A DNA stretch of 54,703 bases from CAYXAA01 sp964462985 (GTDB taxonomy: Bacteria > Pseudomonadota > Alphaproteobacteria > Rhizobiales > Stappiaceae), in the NCBI GenBank assembly GCA_964462985.1, contig CAYXAA010000029.1, positions 1-54,703 of the forward strand, given 5' to 3'. The translations under genes and the position numbers were made by a program. Of the stretch, positions 32,349 through 41,763 are shown piece after piece; positions within the stretch are counted from its first letter, which is position 1, and every line of letters begins with the position of its first letter. The notes under the pieces are model-generated. The model worked only from the letters and a program-made list of their open reading frames with translations, was not told the origin of the DNA and ran no database searches.

Positions 32349-34610
32349 ATGGCACCGGCCGAGACCCACCACGGTACGAAGCTTGCTAATGCGATCTTGT
32401 ACCCGGTCGCCGGCATTGTGCTGCTCGCCATCCTGCTGGCCGTTGTGGTCGTCGCCTGGACCTCCCACTCCGTGGATCATTCCGCGCAGGAGAACGAGCG
32501 CGGACTTATCCGCAACAGCCTAGACCTGCAGATGAGCATCCTCGCCAAGGAGCAGGAGGGCGCTGCAGTGTCAAACGCCGCCTTCGCAGCGACGCAGGGG
32601 CCGGAGGTCAATCCGACCTGGCTTCACATCAACATCGGCGAGCGGCTGTTCAAGGGTTATGGCCACGACGACACGCTGATCATCGGCCCCGACCGAAAGC
32701 TGTTGTACCGAGCGGCCGGCGGCGAGATGGCCGGTCAGCTCACCGACCCCCGGCTCATGCACGAACTCTGGCCGCTCATTGCCCGGGTGCGGGCCCGATC
32801 CATCATCAAACTTGAACGTCTGCCCTCGGGCCATTTCCTTTACCACCGGCCCGCGGAGGCGTTCATCCAATCCATTCATGAAACCGGCTTCGCCAGCATC
32901 GACGGCGAACCGGCCATGGTCAGCGTCAGCGCGATCTCACCGGAACAGCGCCAGGTTCTGTCGCTCCGGCAGCCACCCTCGGTGATCGTCAGCCTCAGGC
33001 GGCTTGATGCCGATTGGCTGGCCGAGATCGCGGAAATGGCGAAGGTCGAAGGGCTGTCGATCCTGCCGGCGCGGCACGACGGGCCGACCGGTGCGGCCAT
33101 CGTCCTGAAAAGCCCACATTCGGCTCCGCTCGCCCATCTGACCTGGAACCCGCGCTATCCTGGATCCGACATCCTGCGCCGTGTGGCACCGTTCCTTGCG
33201 TTCCTCGGCCTCGCTATCGCCGCGCTGACCGCGCTCGTCCTGCTCTACACGCGCCAGAACACGCGCCGCCTCGCCTATAGCGAGGCCAGGGCTCTTCACG
33301 CCGCCATGCACGACGGGCTGACCGGCCTGGCCAACCGCAACCTTTTTGGCAAGCGCTTCGAAGAGTTGCTCGACGAATGGCGCACGAGCCAAAGGCCGCT
33401 CGGCGTCGCCTATATCGACCTTGATCATTTCAAGGACATCAACGACACGCTCGGCCATGCGGCCGGAGACGATGTCATCCGCGAGACCGCGCGGCGCCTG
33501 CGGTTCCTGATGCCGGAGGACGGCGTGCTTGCCCGCATCAGCGGTGACGAGTTTGCGCTGCTTGTCCCGGGCATCGCCTCGCGGTCCGACTTCGAGAAGC
33601 TTCTGCGCCGCATCCAGGACCGGTTCGCAGCGCCGATGTACGTCGCTGGCAATCATCTTTTCATCAGCGCCAGCGTCGGCGCCGCCCTCGCCCCCGAACA
33701 TGGCGGCTCGATGGGCGAACTGCTGCGCAAGGCGGACATCGCGCTCTACGCCGCCAAGTCGGGCGGCCGCGGCCGCTGGGCCTTCTTCGAGTCTTCGATG
33801 GAAGAGCAGGTGCAGGCCCGCGAGAACCTGGCTCGCGAGCTGCGTCAGGCGATCGATCGCGACGAGCTTTCCCTGGTCTACCAACCCCAAACCACCATCG
33901 AAGGCGACCGCGTCGTTGGCGTGGAGGCGCTGGTGCGCTGGTGTCATCCGCAGCGGGGGCCGATCACGCCGGCCAGCTTCATTCCGCTTGCCGAAGAGAT
34001 CGGGCTCATCAACGAACTCGGGCTCTGGGTGCTGCGCCGCGCCTGCCGTGACGCTGCGATGTGGCCGCATCTGGACCTGGCGGTTAACGTCTCACCGATC
34101 CAGTTCCGGCATCCCCAGTTCATCGAACGGCTGTCGGAAATCCTCGCGGCGTGCAACTTCGACCCCCACCGGCTGGAGATCGAGGTCACCGAGAACGTGT
34201 TCGCCAGCAAGGACGCCGTCATCCTGGACACGCTGCAGAAGGTCCAGCGCCTGGGCGTGCGCGTCGCGCTCGACGACTTCGGCTCCGGCTATTCGAGCCT
34301 GAGCTATCTGCGCCAGTTCCCGTTCGACACGCTGAAGATCGATCGCGGCTTCATTGCCGGTCTGGATTCCTCCCATCACGCTGCGGCGATCCTTGCCACG
34401 ATCATCAACCTCGGCGAGGCGCTCGGGATGACGATCGTTGCCGAAGGCATTGAGACCGAGCGGCAGGCCGCCTTCCTGCGCCTGACAAACTGCGACCGGC
34501 TGCAGGGCTATTACCTGTCCAGGCCGATCGCCTGCGACGAGATCCTCGCCTTCGAGCAGAGCCTTGTCCGCACCAGCGGTCGGAAGAAGATGGTTCGCTA
34601 CAGCGCCTGA
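32349..34610 (+). CDS. Membrane sensor with GGDEF and EAL domains
   Basis: A 753-residue inner-membrane protein that makes or breaks cyclic-di-GMP. A transmembrane helix (about 14-36) leads to a periplasmic CHASE4-like sensor (about 40-275) and a second helix (about 279-300). The GGDEF domain (about 318-480) follows, with SGDEF at 398-402 (first glycine replaced by serine). The EAL domain (about 498-745) has EAL at 526-528 and DDFGSGYSS. The inhibitory RxxD site upstream of GGDEF reads MPED, so product inhibition is unlikely. Both enzymatic centres look intact. The ATG at 32349 was chosen over the 30-base longer reading. Confidence 0.93.
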   Translation: MAPAETHHGTKLANAILYPVAGIVLLAILLAVVVVAWTSHSVDHSAQENERGLIRNSLDLQMSILAKEQEGAAVSNAAFAATQGPEVNPTWLHINIGERLFKGYGHDDTLIIGPDRKLLYRAAGGEMAGQLTDPRLMHELWPLIARVRARSIIKLERLPSGHFLYHRPAEAFIQSIHETGFASIDGEPAMVSVSAISPEQRQVLSLRQPPSVIVSLRRLDADWLAEIAEMAKVEGLSILPARHDGPTGAAIVLKSPHSAPLAHLTWNPRYPGSDILRRVAPFLAFLGLAIAALTALVLLYTRQNTRRLAYSEARALHAAMHDGLTGLANRNLFGKRFEELLDEWRTSQRPLGVAYIDLDHFKDINDTLGHAAGDDVIRETARRLRFLMPEDGVLARISGDEFALLVPGIASRSDFEKLLRRIQDRFAAPMYVAGNHLFISASVGAALAPEHGGSMGELLRKADIALYAAKSGGRGRWAFFESSMEEQVQARENLARELRQAIDRDELSLVYQPQTTIEGDRVVGVEALVRWCHPQRGPITPASFIPLAEEIGLINELGLWVLRRACRDAAMWPHLDLAVNVSPIQFRHPQFIERLSEILAACNFDPHRLEIEVTENVFASKDAVILDTLQKVQRLGVRVALDDFGSGYSSLSYLRQFPFDTLKIDRGFIAGLDSSHHAAAILATIINLGEALGMTIVAEGIETERQAAFLRLTNCDRLQGYYLSRPIACDEILAFEQSLVRTSGRKKMVRYSA

Positions 34611-34635
34611 GCGGCCGGGCCGTCCGAGCGCGTCC

Positions 34636-35031
34636 CTATGGGACGGCTGCGCCCGACAGGGTTTGGAGGATGGCACAATCCGGCCGTTCGTCACCGTGGC
34701 AACGGGCGACGAGCGCATTCAGCGTCGCGCGCATTCCCTTCAGCTCGGCGATCTTCACCTCGATCTCGGCGATATGCTCAAGCGCAAGTCGCTTGACCTC
34801 GGCGCTGGAGCGGGCGCTGTCGTCGTGGAGTGACAGCAGCCGGCGGCATTCCTGGATGGTGAAGCCAAGCGCGCGGGAGCGCTTCAGGAAGGCTAGCCGC
34901 TGCAGGTCCTCCTCGCCGTAGTCGCGGTAGCCGTTGGCCCTGCGTAGCGGCCGTACCAGGCCGATGTCCTCATAGTAGCGAATGGTCTTTGCCGGCAATC
35001 CCGTCCGTTGTCCCGCCTCGCTGATGTTCAT
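34636..35031 (-). CDS. cueR: Cu(I)-responsive MerR-family regulator
   Basis: A 131-residue dimeric activator of copper-efflux genes. The N-terminal helix-turn-helix covers about 1-70 (MNISEAGQRTGLPAKTIRYYEDIGLVRP). A dimerisation helix leads to the metal loop with C111 and C119 in CHGDERPDCAIL, matching C112 and C120 of E. coli CueR. This two-cysteine loop is specific for monovalent Cu, Ag or Au. Its usual target is a copper ATPase gene, which is not in the window. It converges on the GGDEF-EAL gene, with its stop 26 bases away. Confidence 0.93.
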   Translation of the reverse strand: MNISEAGQRTGLPAKTIRYYEDIGLVRPLRRANGYRDYGEEDLQRLAFLKRSRALGFTIQECRRLLSLHDDSARSSAEVKRLALEHIAEIEVKIAELKGMRATLNALVARCHGDERPDCAILQTLSGAAVP

Positions 35032-35108
35032 CGCAAGCTCCGTGTCGTTGGTCGGGGACGTTTTCCATCACATGATATGGCGGGGGGCCAGGATCAAGAC
35101 GGCGGGGC

Positions 35109-36056
35109 TCAAAGGCCGAGCCGGGCGCGCAGAGCGCGGTCGACCTTCAAGATCGTGGTGAACGGCCCCTCCTGTCCCCCATCGGCGTCGGTGAGCGATC
35201 CGGCGAGCGCCTGCCCGACCGTGCCGAAGCGGCGGCCGACGGCATCGTTGATCCAATGCCGCTCCTGCTGCACGCGCCGTCTGCCGATCGCACCGGTCTC
35301 AGCAAGGATTTGTCCGTGGGCATCGCAGGCGGTAACGATGTCGGCGATGCCCTCGCCTGTCATCGCCGAGACCGGGATCACTTTTGGTGCCGGCCCTCCA
35401 TCCAGGGTGCGGGTAAGTGTGAGCGCGCCCTCAACGTCGGCGCAGGCCCGCCGGGCGACGGCGCCCATGTCGGCCTTGGTCACAGCCACCACGTCGGGAA
35501 GTTCTATCACGCCAGCCTTCATGAACTGTAGGCTGTCTCCCGAGCCAGGCTGAATGCACAGCACAACGCTGTCGACGGCATAGGCCACATCGGCCTCTGA
35601 CTGGCCGATGCCAACCGATTCCACGATCACCCGGTCCATCACCCCTCGCATCAGTACGACGGCGGCGACAGCGTGGTCCGACAAGCCGCCGAGCCGGTCG
35701 CGCGCTGCCATGGACCGGACGAAGACGCCCTGGTCTTCCGGGTCGGTGCTGAGCCGGGTGCGGTCGCCAAGCAGCGCGCCCCCCGTGAACCGGGACGACG
35801 GATCGACGGCGATCACGCCGACCGTCTCACCGCGCGCCCTGTAGGCCGAGATCAGGGCATTGGTTAGCGTCGACTTGCCAACGCCGGGCGGGCCGGTCAG
35901 TCCGATCACATGCGCCCTGGCGGCCCTGGCGGCAGCATCGAGAAAGGCGGCGAGACCGTCCTGACCCGCTTCGGTCTCGATCGCCGTCAACGCCCGCGAC
36001 AGCGCCGCCTTACCACCCGCACGCAAGTCCTCGACCGTCTCCGGCCGCCGCTTCAA
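35109..36056 (-). CDS. meaB: MeaB GTPase (methylmalonyl-CoA mutase chaperone)
   Basis: MeaB is a G3E-type P-loop GTPase that helps load adenosylcobalamin on methylmalonyl-CoA mutase and protects it from inactivation. The 315-residue cytosolic protein has GPPGVGKST (Walker A), ESVGIGQSE (switch region) and VTKADM (the guanine-recognising motif, here TKAD). The mutase genes are not in this window. Upstream on the same strand lies ppdK, 78 bases away. The start at 36056 gives the usual length. Confidence 0.94.
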   Translation of the reverse strand: MKRRPETVEDLRAGGKAALSRALTAIETEAGQDGLAAFLDAAARAARAHVIGLTGPPGVGKSTLTNALISAYRARGETVGVIAVDPSSRFTGGALLGDRTRLSTDPEDQGVFVRSMAARDRLGGLSDHAVAAVVLMRGVMDRVIVESVGIGQSEADVAYAVDSVVLCIQPGSGDSLQFMKAGVIELPDVVAVTKADMGAVARRACADVEGALTLTRTLDGGPAPKVIPVSAMTGEGIADIVTACDAHGQILAETGAIGRRRVQQERHWINDAVGRRFGTVGQALAGSLTDADGGQEGPFTTILKVDRALRARLGL

Positions 36057-36134
36057 GGCGTGCCTCCGGCACCCCGAAAGTGGTGTCGAGGCGCCAGAAA
36101 AGGTCGGGTCACCGCCATGGCGCCAGCTCCGGCT

Positions 36135-38804
36135 TCAGTTCTGGCGCGCCCGCAGCGCCGCCTGCGCGGCAGCGAGCCGAGCGATCGGAACGCGGAACGG
36201 CGAACAGGAGACATAGTCGAGCCCGACCTCCTCGCAGAACGCGATCGAGGCCGGATCACCACCATGCTCACCGCAGATGCCAAGCTTGATATCGGCGCGG
36301 GTCGCCCGGCCGCGCTCGGCAGCGATCTTGACCAGTTCGCCAACACCGTCGCGGTCGAGCGTGACGAACGGATCCTGCTCGATCACGCCCTTCTGCTGGT
36401 AGCCGCCGAGGAAGGACGCGGCGTCGTCGCGCGAAATGCCGAAGGTGGTCTGGGTCAGGTCGTTGGTGCCGAAGGAGAAGAACTCCGCCGCCCCGGCGAT
36501 CTCGCCGGCGCGCAACGCGGCGCGCGGCAGCTCGATCATGGTCCCGACCTGATAGTCAAGCGCCATTCCGCTCTCCTCGGTCACCGCCTTCGCCATCGCA
36601 TCTATGCGGGCGCGGACATGGTCGAATTCGGCCTTGAGGCCGACCAGCGGCACCATGACCTCGGGCGTCACCGGCGCGCCAGTCGCCCGCCCCGCCTCGA
36701 TCGCTGCCTCGAAGATGGCCCGCGCCTGCATCTCGGCAATCTCGGGATAGGTGACGAGCAGGCGGCAGCCGCGATGGCCGAGCATCGGATTGAACTCGGC
36801 AAGCGACAGCGCGCGGGCCCGCAGCAGCTCGGCATCGACGCCCATCGCGGCGGCAACTTCGGCGATTTCCTCGTCGCTGTGCGGCAGGAACTCGTGCAGC
36901 GGCGGATCGAGCAGGCGGATCGTCACCGGCAGGCCCTGCATGATGGTGAAGAGCTCGACGAAATCGGCCCTTTGCATCGGCAGCAGCTTGGCGAGCGCCG
37001 AGCGCCGGCCTTCCTCGGTCTCCGCCAGGATCATCTCGCGCACGGCAACGATGCGGTCGCCGTCGAAGAACATGTGTTCTGTGCGGCACAGACCGATGCC
37101 CTCGGCACCGAACCCGCGCGCCGCGCGCGCGTCCGCCGGCGTCTCGGCATTGGTGCGCACCTTCATCCGCCGCGCCTTGTCGGCCCATTCCATCAATGTG
37201 GCAAAATCCCCCGAGAGCTCGGGCTGCAGCATCGCCACCTCGCCGGCGAGCACCTGCCCGGTCGAGCCGTCGATCGTGATGATGTCGCCACGCTTGAAGC
37301 TCCGTCCCATCGCCGTCATCGTGCCGGAGCGATAGTCGATCCGCAGCATGCCCGCGCCGGAGACACAGGGTTTGCCCATGCCGCGGGCAACCACGGCAGC
37401 ATGGCTGGTCATGCCGCCGCGGGTCGTCAGAATCCCTTCGGCGGCATGCATGCCGTGAATATCCTCGGGGCTGGTCTCGACCCGTGCCAGTATCACCTTG
37501 CGTCCCGCCGCCTTGGCGTCCTCGGCCTCATCCGAGGTGAAGACCAGCGCACCGGACGCGGCACCCGGCGAGGCCGGAAGGCCGGTGGCGATGATGTCGC
37601 GCTCTGCGGCCGGATCGATGGTCGGATGCAGCAACTGGTCGAGGGCGCCCGGGTCGACCCTGAGAACGGCCTCTTCCGGCGTGACCAGGCCCTCGGCCGC
37701 CATGTCGACGGCGATCTTCAGTGCCGCCTTGGCGGTGCGCTTGCCCGACCGCGTCTGCAGCATCCACAGCTTGCCGCGCTCGATGGTAAATTCCAAGTCC
37801 TGCATGTCGCGGTAGTGCGCTTCAAGCCTGCGGCAGATCTCGCGGAACTCCGCGAAGGCCTCCGGCATCACCGCTTCGAGCGACGGCATGTCAGAGCCGG
37901 CGGCGATCCGTGCGGCCTCGGTAAGGTCCTGCGGCGTGCGGATGCCCGCCACCACGTCCTCGCCTTGGGCATTGACCAGGAATTCGCCGTAAAGCTCGTT
38001 CGCGCCCGTCGACGGATTGCGCGTGAAGGCAACGCCGGTGGCCGAGGTCTCGCCCATGTTGCCGAACACCATGGCCTGGACGTTGACCGCCGTGCCCCAG
38101 CTCGCCGGAATATCGTGCAGGCGGCGATAGGTGATCGCCCGCGGGTTCATCCAGGAGCCGAACACCGCTCCGATCGCGCCCCACAGCTGCTCGTGGGGAT
38201 CCTGCGGGAAAGGTCGGCCCAACTCCTGTTCGACCAGCGCCTTGTACTGCTTGATCACCGCCTGCCAATCCTCGGCGGAAAGATCGGTGTCGAGCGAATG
38301 GCCGTTGTAGTCCTTGAACGTCTCAAGCACTTCCTCGAAGTGGTGATGGTCGACGCCCATCACCACGTCGGAATACATCTGGATGAAGCGCCGATAGCTG
38401 TCGAACGCGAAGCGCTCGTCTCCGGAACCCTCCGCCAGCGCCGGCACGGTCTCGTCGTTGAGACCGAGGTTGAGGACGGTATCCATCATGCCTGGCATCG
38501 ATGCCCGTGCCCCTGATCGGACCGAGACCAGAAGCGGATTGCGCCGATCGCCGAATTGCCGTCCGGTCAGGCGTCCGACCTCCTCGAGAGCCGCATTCAC
38601 CTGTTCGGCAAGGTCGTCGGGATAGGTCTTGTCGTTTTCGGTGTAGTAGGTGCAGACCTCGGTCGTGATGGTAAAGCCAGGCGGTACCGGAAGCCCCAGA
38701 TTGCTCATCTCGGCAAGATTGGCCCCCTTGCCGCCGAGCAGGTTCCTCATGGCGGCGGTGCCTTCTGCCTTTCCATCGCCGAAGCTGTAAACCCACTTAA
38801 CCAT
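36135..38804 (-). CDS. ppdK: Pyruvate, phosphate dikinase
   Basis: PpdK interconverts pyruvate, ATP and phosphate with PEP, AMP and pyrophosphate, linking glycolysis and gluconeogenesis. The 889-residue length is normal for bacterial PPDK. The N-terminal ATP-grasp domain begins GGKGANLAEM. The phosphohistidine swivelling domain has GGMTSHAAVVARGMGKPCVSG, with the catalytic H468. The C-terminal PEP/pyruvate barrel ends GLDYVSCSPFRVPIARLAAAQA, with the active-site cysteine. It is cytosolic. It is divergent from the TPR gene and lies upstream of meaB on the same strand. Confidence 0.97.
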   Translation of the reverse strand: MVKWVYSFGDGKAEGTAAMRNLLGGKGANLAEMSNLGLPVPPGFTITTEVCTYYTENDKTYPDDLAEQVNAALEEVGRLTGRQFGDRRNPLLVSVRSGARASMPGMMDTVLNLGLNDETVPALAEGSGDERFAFDSYRRFIQMYSDVVMGVDHHHFEEVLETFKDYNGHSLDTDLSAEDWQAVIKQYKALVEQELGRPFPQDPHEQLWGAIGAVFGSWMNPRAITYRRLHDIPASWGTAVNVQAMVFGNMGETSATGVAFTRNPSTGANELYGEFLVNAQGEDVVAGIRTPQDLTEAARIAAGSDMPSLEAVMPEAFAEFREICRRLEAHYRDMQDLEFTIERGKLWMLQTRSGKRTAKAALKIAVDMAAEGLVTPEEAVLRVDPGALDQLLHPTIDPAAERDIIATGLPASPGAASGALVFTSDEAEDAKAAGRKVILARVETSPEDIHGMHAAEGILTTRGGMTSHAAVVARGMGKPCVSGAGMLRIDYRSGTMTAMGRSFKRGDIITIDGSTGQVLAGEVAMLQPELSGDFATLMEWADKARRMKVRTNAETPADARAARGFGAEGIGLCRTEHMFFDGDRIVAVREMILAETEEGRRSALAKLLPMQRADFVELFTIMQGLPVTIRLLDPPLHEFLPHSDEEIAEVAAAMGVDAELLRARALSLAEFNPMLGHRGCRLLVTYPEIAEMQARAIFEAAIEAGRATGAPVTPEVMVPLVGLKAEFDHVRARIDAMAKAVTEESGMALDYQVGTMIELPRAALRAGEIAGAAEFFSFGTNDLTQTTFGISRDDAASFLGGYQQKGVIEQDPFVTLDRDGVGELVKIAAERGRATRADIKLGICGEHGGDPASIAFCEEVGLDYVSCSPFRVPIARLAAAQAALRARQN

Positions 38805-39109
38805 GCGTCGCTTCCCCGTCTTGTTCGACGTGCGGCGGCAGCCGACGCCCCGCGCCGCCTGCGAGCCCGCATCGTGCTTCCACTTACCGGATGGACAAGG
38901 CGAAACAAAGGTTTTTTGCGCCGCGCCGGCCCGCCCTTCGCCCTTTGTGCGACGCCGCTCGTCTCGGAAATGCCAGAGTGTGACGTGCGCCCTTGCGGTG
39001 CAGTCACAATGCCGCCATGCTCAACGGCCAAACAGCAGAGAAACCGTGTAGCGTCGGTTGCGCTCCGGCTCGTCCTCACGGCTTCTCGACCAACGGATTG
39101 CTGGTATCG
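38805..39109. other. Divergent promoter region, ppdK / TPR gene
   Basis: These 305 bases hold both promoters for the divergent ppdK (-) and TPR (+) genes. A GGTTTTTTG tract near 38910 is the only conspicuous non-random feature. No hairpin of note and no small gene are seen. Confidence 0.45.
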
Positions 39110-40864
39110 ATGAATCGAACTCGTTCCCTAGCCCGTCTGGCCGCCGTCACGACGACCGCACTGACGCTTCTGGCGGCGCCGGCCCTGGCGGAAGCCAAGT
39201 CTGAGCCTGTCGGCACCGCCGCCGAACTGCCGGTAACGCTCTCCGGCAGCTACCTCTCAGCGCGCATTGCCGGCCAGAACAATGATATCGCCAACGCCGC
39301 CGCCTTTTACCGCGAAGCGCTGGAGGTTGATCCCGGCAACCCCTTCCTGCTCGACCGGGCATTCGTGCTCGATCTCGCCAACGGTTCAATCGAGCCGGCG
39401 CTTGAGCTTGCAGAGCGGCTGATCGCCGACCAACCCGATCATTTCCTTGCCCGGCTGGCCCTTGCGGCAGACGCGGTTCGCAAGGACGACTATGCAACGG
39501 CCGTGCGCTACATGGAGGCTGGCGGACGGGGTCCGCTCGCAGAACTGACGGCCGGCCTGGTCACAGCCTGGGCGCTGCAGGCGCAAGGCGAAACCGACGC
39601 GGCGCTGCAGACGATCGCCGCGTTGCAGGGGCCGGACTGGTATATCGTGTTCCAAGCCTACCATACGGCGCTCATCCAGGAACTGGCCGGCCAGATGAAG
39701 CCTGCCCTGGACAATTATGATGCCGCCTTCGGGGCCGACCGCGGCGCGCTTCGCGTGATCGACGCCTTTGCCCGAGCCAAGGCGAAGGCCGGCGACAAGA
39801 CCGGCGCACTGGCCATTCTCGACGAGTACGACAAGCTGCTGCCCGACCATCCGCTGCTGGTCGAGACCCGCCGCGCAATCCAAGCCGGCGAGCCCCTTCC
39901 GCCGGTTGCGGCCGATGCCAAGGTCGGAGTCGCAGAGGTGCTCTACGGGCTTGGCGCGGCAATCGGTCGTGACGGCGGCGAGGAACTGGCCGGCACCTAT
40001 CTCCAGCTCGCGCTCTACCTCGACCCCAAGGCGGCAATCGCATCCGTGGCGCTCGCCAGCCTGTTCGAACGGATGAAGAAACCAGACCGCGCCATCGAGA
40101 TCCTGAAGAAGATCGACCCTGAGTCGCCGCTGAAGCGCGACGCCGAGGTGCAGATCGGGCTCGACTACAACGCACTCGACAATCTGGAAGGGGCCCGCCG
40201 CCACCTCAGCGCACTCGTGGACAGCGATCCCAGTGACCTGGAAGCCGTGACGGCGCTCGGCAATGTGCTGCGCGGACACAAGCTGTTCAAGGAGGCCGAA
40301 GAAGCCTACACCCGCGGCATAGAGACGATCGAGACGCCGCAGGAGAAGCACTGGACGCTCTACTATTACCGCGGCATCTGCCGCGAGCGGCTGAAGACCT
40401 GGCCGGAGGCCGAAGCGGATTTTCGTCAGGCCCTCGCCCTATACCCGGATCAGCCGCTGGTGCTCAACTATCTCGGCTATTCGCTGGTCGACCAGGGCCT
40501 CAAGCTCGATGAAGCGCTGGAGATGATCCGGAAGGCCGTCGAGTTGAGACCGAAGGATGGCTACATCGTCGACAGTCTCGGCTGGGCCTACTACAAGCTC
40601 GGCCGCTATGAGGAAGCCGTGGCCGAGCTCGAGAAGGCGATTGAGCTCAGGCCGGAAGACCCGGTGATCAACGATCATCTCGGCGACGCCTATTGGAAGG
40701 TCGGCCGCCGGCTCGAGGCCCGGTTCCAGTGGAACCACGCCCGCGACCTCGGTCCCGAGCCGGAAGACCTGTCCAAGATCCTGAACAAGATCGCAAACGG
40801 GCTGTCGGAAGCGGAAGGTGCCGGACCGGTCACCGCAGAGCAGGAAAACAAGGGCGGCGGGTGA
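39110..40864 (+). CDS. Exported tetratricopeptide-repeat protein
   Basis: A 584-residue protein. A signal peptide (about 1-27, RLAAVTTTALTLLAAPALA) sends it to the periplasm. The rest is a helical array of TPR-type repeats throughout. The clearest at the end are LNYLGYSLVDQGLKLDEALEMI and VDSLGWAYYKLGRYEEAVAELEKAIELRPEDP. TPR arrays mediate protein assembly. A specific partner is unknown. The start at 39110 follows an in-frame but unsupported N-terminal extension to 38993. Its stop overlaps the GTG start of ispE, so the two are co-translated. Confidence 0.9.
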   Translation: MNRTRSLARLAAVTTTALTLLAAPALAEAKSEPVGTAAELPVTLSGSYLSARIAGQNNDIANAAAFYREALEVDPGNPFLLDRAFVLDLANGSIEPALELAERLIADQPDHFLARLALAADAVRKDDYATAVRYMEAGGRGPLAELTAGLVTAWALQAQGETDAALQTIAALQGPDWYIVFQAYHTALIQELAGQMKPALDNYDAAFGADRGALRVIDAFARAKAKAGDKTGALAILDEYDKLLPDHPLLVETRRAIQAGEPLPPVAADAKVGVAEVLYGLGAAIGRDGGEELAGTYLQLALYLDPKAAIASVALASLFERMKKPDRAIEILKKIDPESPLKRDAEVQIGLDYNALDNLEGARRHLSALVDSDPSDLEAVTALGNVLRGHKLFKEAEEAYTRGIETIETPQEKHWTLYYYRGICRERLKTWPEAEADFRQALALYPDQPLVLNYLGYSLVDQGLKLDEALEMIRKAVELRPKDGYIVDSLGWAYYKLGRYEEAVAELEKAIELRPEDPVINDHLGDAYWKVGRRLEARFQWNHARDLGPEPEDLSKILNKIANGLSEAEGAGPVTAEQENKGGG

Positions 40865-41736
40865 GACCAGCCTTGCGCACCTTGGCTCGCGCCAAGGTCA
40901 ATCTCGCGCTCCATGTCACGGGGCGCCGGAGCGACGGCTACCACGAGCTCGACAGTCTGGTGGTTTTTCCCGAGATCGGCGACCGCCTCTCGATCGAAGC
41001 CGACGACCACGTGTCGCTGCACGTTCATGGTCGATTCGCTGACGCCCTGACGGAGACACCGGCTCGCGACAATCTGGTGGTTCGCGCCGCTGAATGCCTT
41101 CTCGCCCGTCTCGGAGCGGACGGGCTCGGCGCGCGGATGACCCTGCAAAAGTCCGTTCCCGTCGCCGCCGGCATCGGCGGCGGCTCGTCAGACGCCGCCG
41201 CAGCCCTGAGGCTGCTACGTGAACTCTGGGCGCCAGCTCTTCCCGATGCGGACCTTGCAGCGCTCGCGCTGCCGCTGGGCGCCGACGTGCCGATGTGCCT
41301 TTTGGAACAACCCGCGCGGATCGGCGGCATTGGCGAGGACATCACGCCGATCGCCATGATGCCGCGTTTTGGCATGGTGCTGGTCAACCCCGGCACTGCC
41401 CTGGCGACGCCGGCCGTGTTCCGTGCGCTCGAACGGCGCAGCAATCCGCCGCTGCCGACGCTGCCGGCGGCCGGTTTCCCCACCCTTCCCGACCTGCTCG
41501 AGTGGGTTGAGCCCACGCGCAACGACCTAGAGCCGCCGGCGATCACGCTGCTTCCCGAGATTGCAGACGTGCTGGAGGCATTGCGCGCAGCGCCGGAAAC
41601 CCGATTGACCCGCATGTCCGGCTCCGGGGCAACCTGCTTTGCCATCACCGACGACGACGCCGCGGCGGCGAAACTCGCTGTGAAGATCAGCGCCGCCCGG
41701 CCGGATTGGTGGGTCGCGAGCGGTCTATGCCGCTGA
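40861..41736 (+). CDS. ispE: 4-diphosphocytidyl-2-C-methyl-D-erythritol kinase
   Basis: IspE phosphorylates CDP-methylerythritol in the MEP pathway that makes the isoprenoid precursors IPP and DMAPP. The 291-residue GHMP kinase has the ATP-binding PVAAGIGGGSSDAAAAL motif and an N-terminal ARAKVNLALHVTGRRSDGYHEL with catalytic-site residues. The GTG start at 40861 overlaps the TPR stop (GTGA, 40861-40864), a classic coupling. No Shine-Dalgarno beyond that is needed. A polyprenyl diphosphate synthase, which uses its pathway's product, lies a gene further on. Confidence 0.94.
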   Translation: MRPALRTLARAKVNLALHVTGRRSDGYHELDSLVVFPEIGDRLSIEADDHVSLHVHGRFADALTETPARDNLVVRAAECLLARLGADGLGARMTLQKSVPVAAGIGGGSSDAAAALRLLRELWAPALPDADLAALALPLGADVPMCLLEQPARIGGIGEDITPIAMMPRFGMVLVNPGTALATPAVFRALERRSNPPLPTLPAAGFPTLPDLLEWVEPTRNDLEPPAITLLPEIADVLEALRAAPETRLTRMSGSGATCFAITDDDAAAAKLAVKISAARPDWWVASGLCR

Positions 41737-41763
41737 CCGTTGCCATGGTGAGCGGGCGCTTTG

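Noticed and set aside
34631..34645. Short hairpin CGTCCC / GGGACG at the end of cueR
   Set aside because: Only six pairs and it overlaps the cueR coding end. Too weak to call a terminator with confidence.
35910..38516. An 868-codon open frame on the plus strand, opposite ppdK and part of meaB
   Set aside because: It lies antisense to the intact, motif-rich ppdK gene. Its predicted protein is rich in Arg, His, Asp and Gly with no family motif, as expected of a GC-rich reverse-strand frame.
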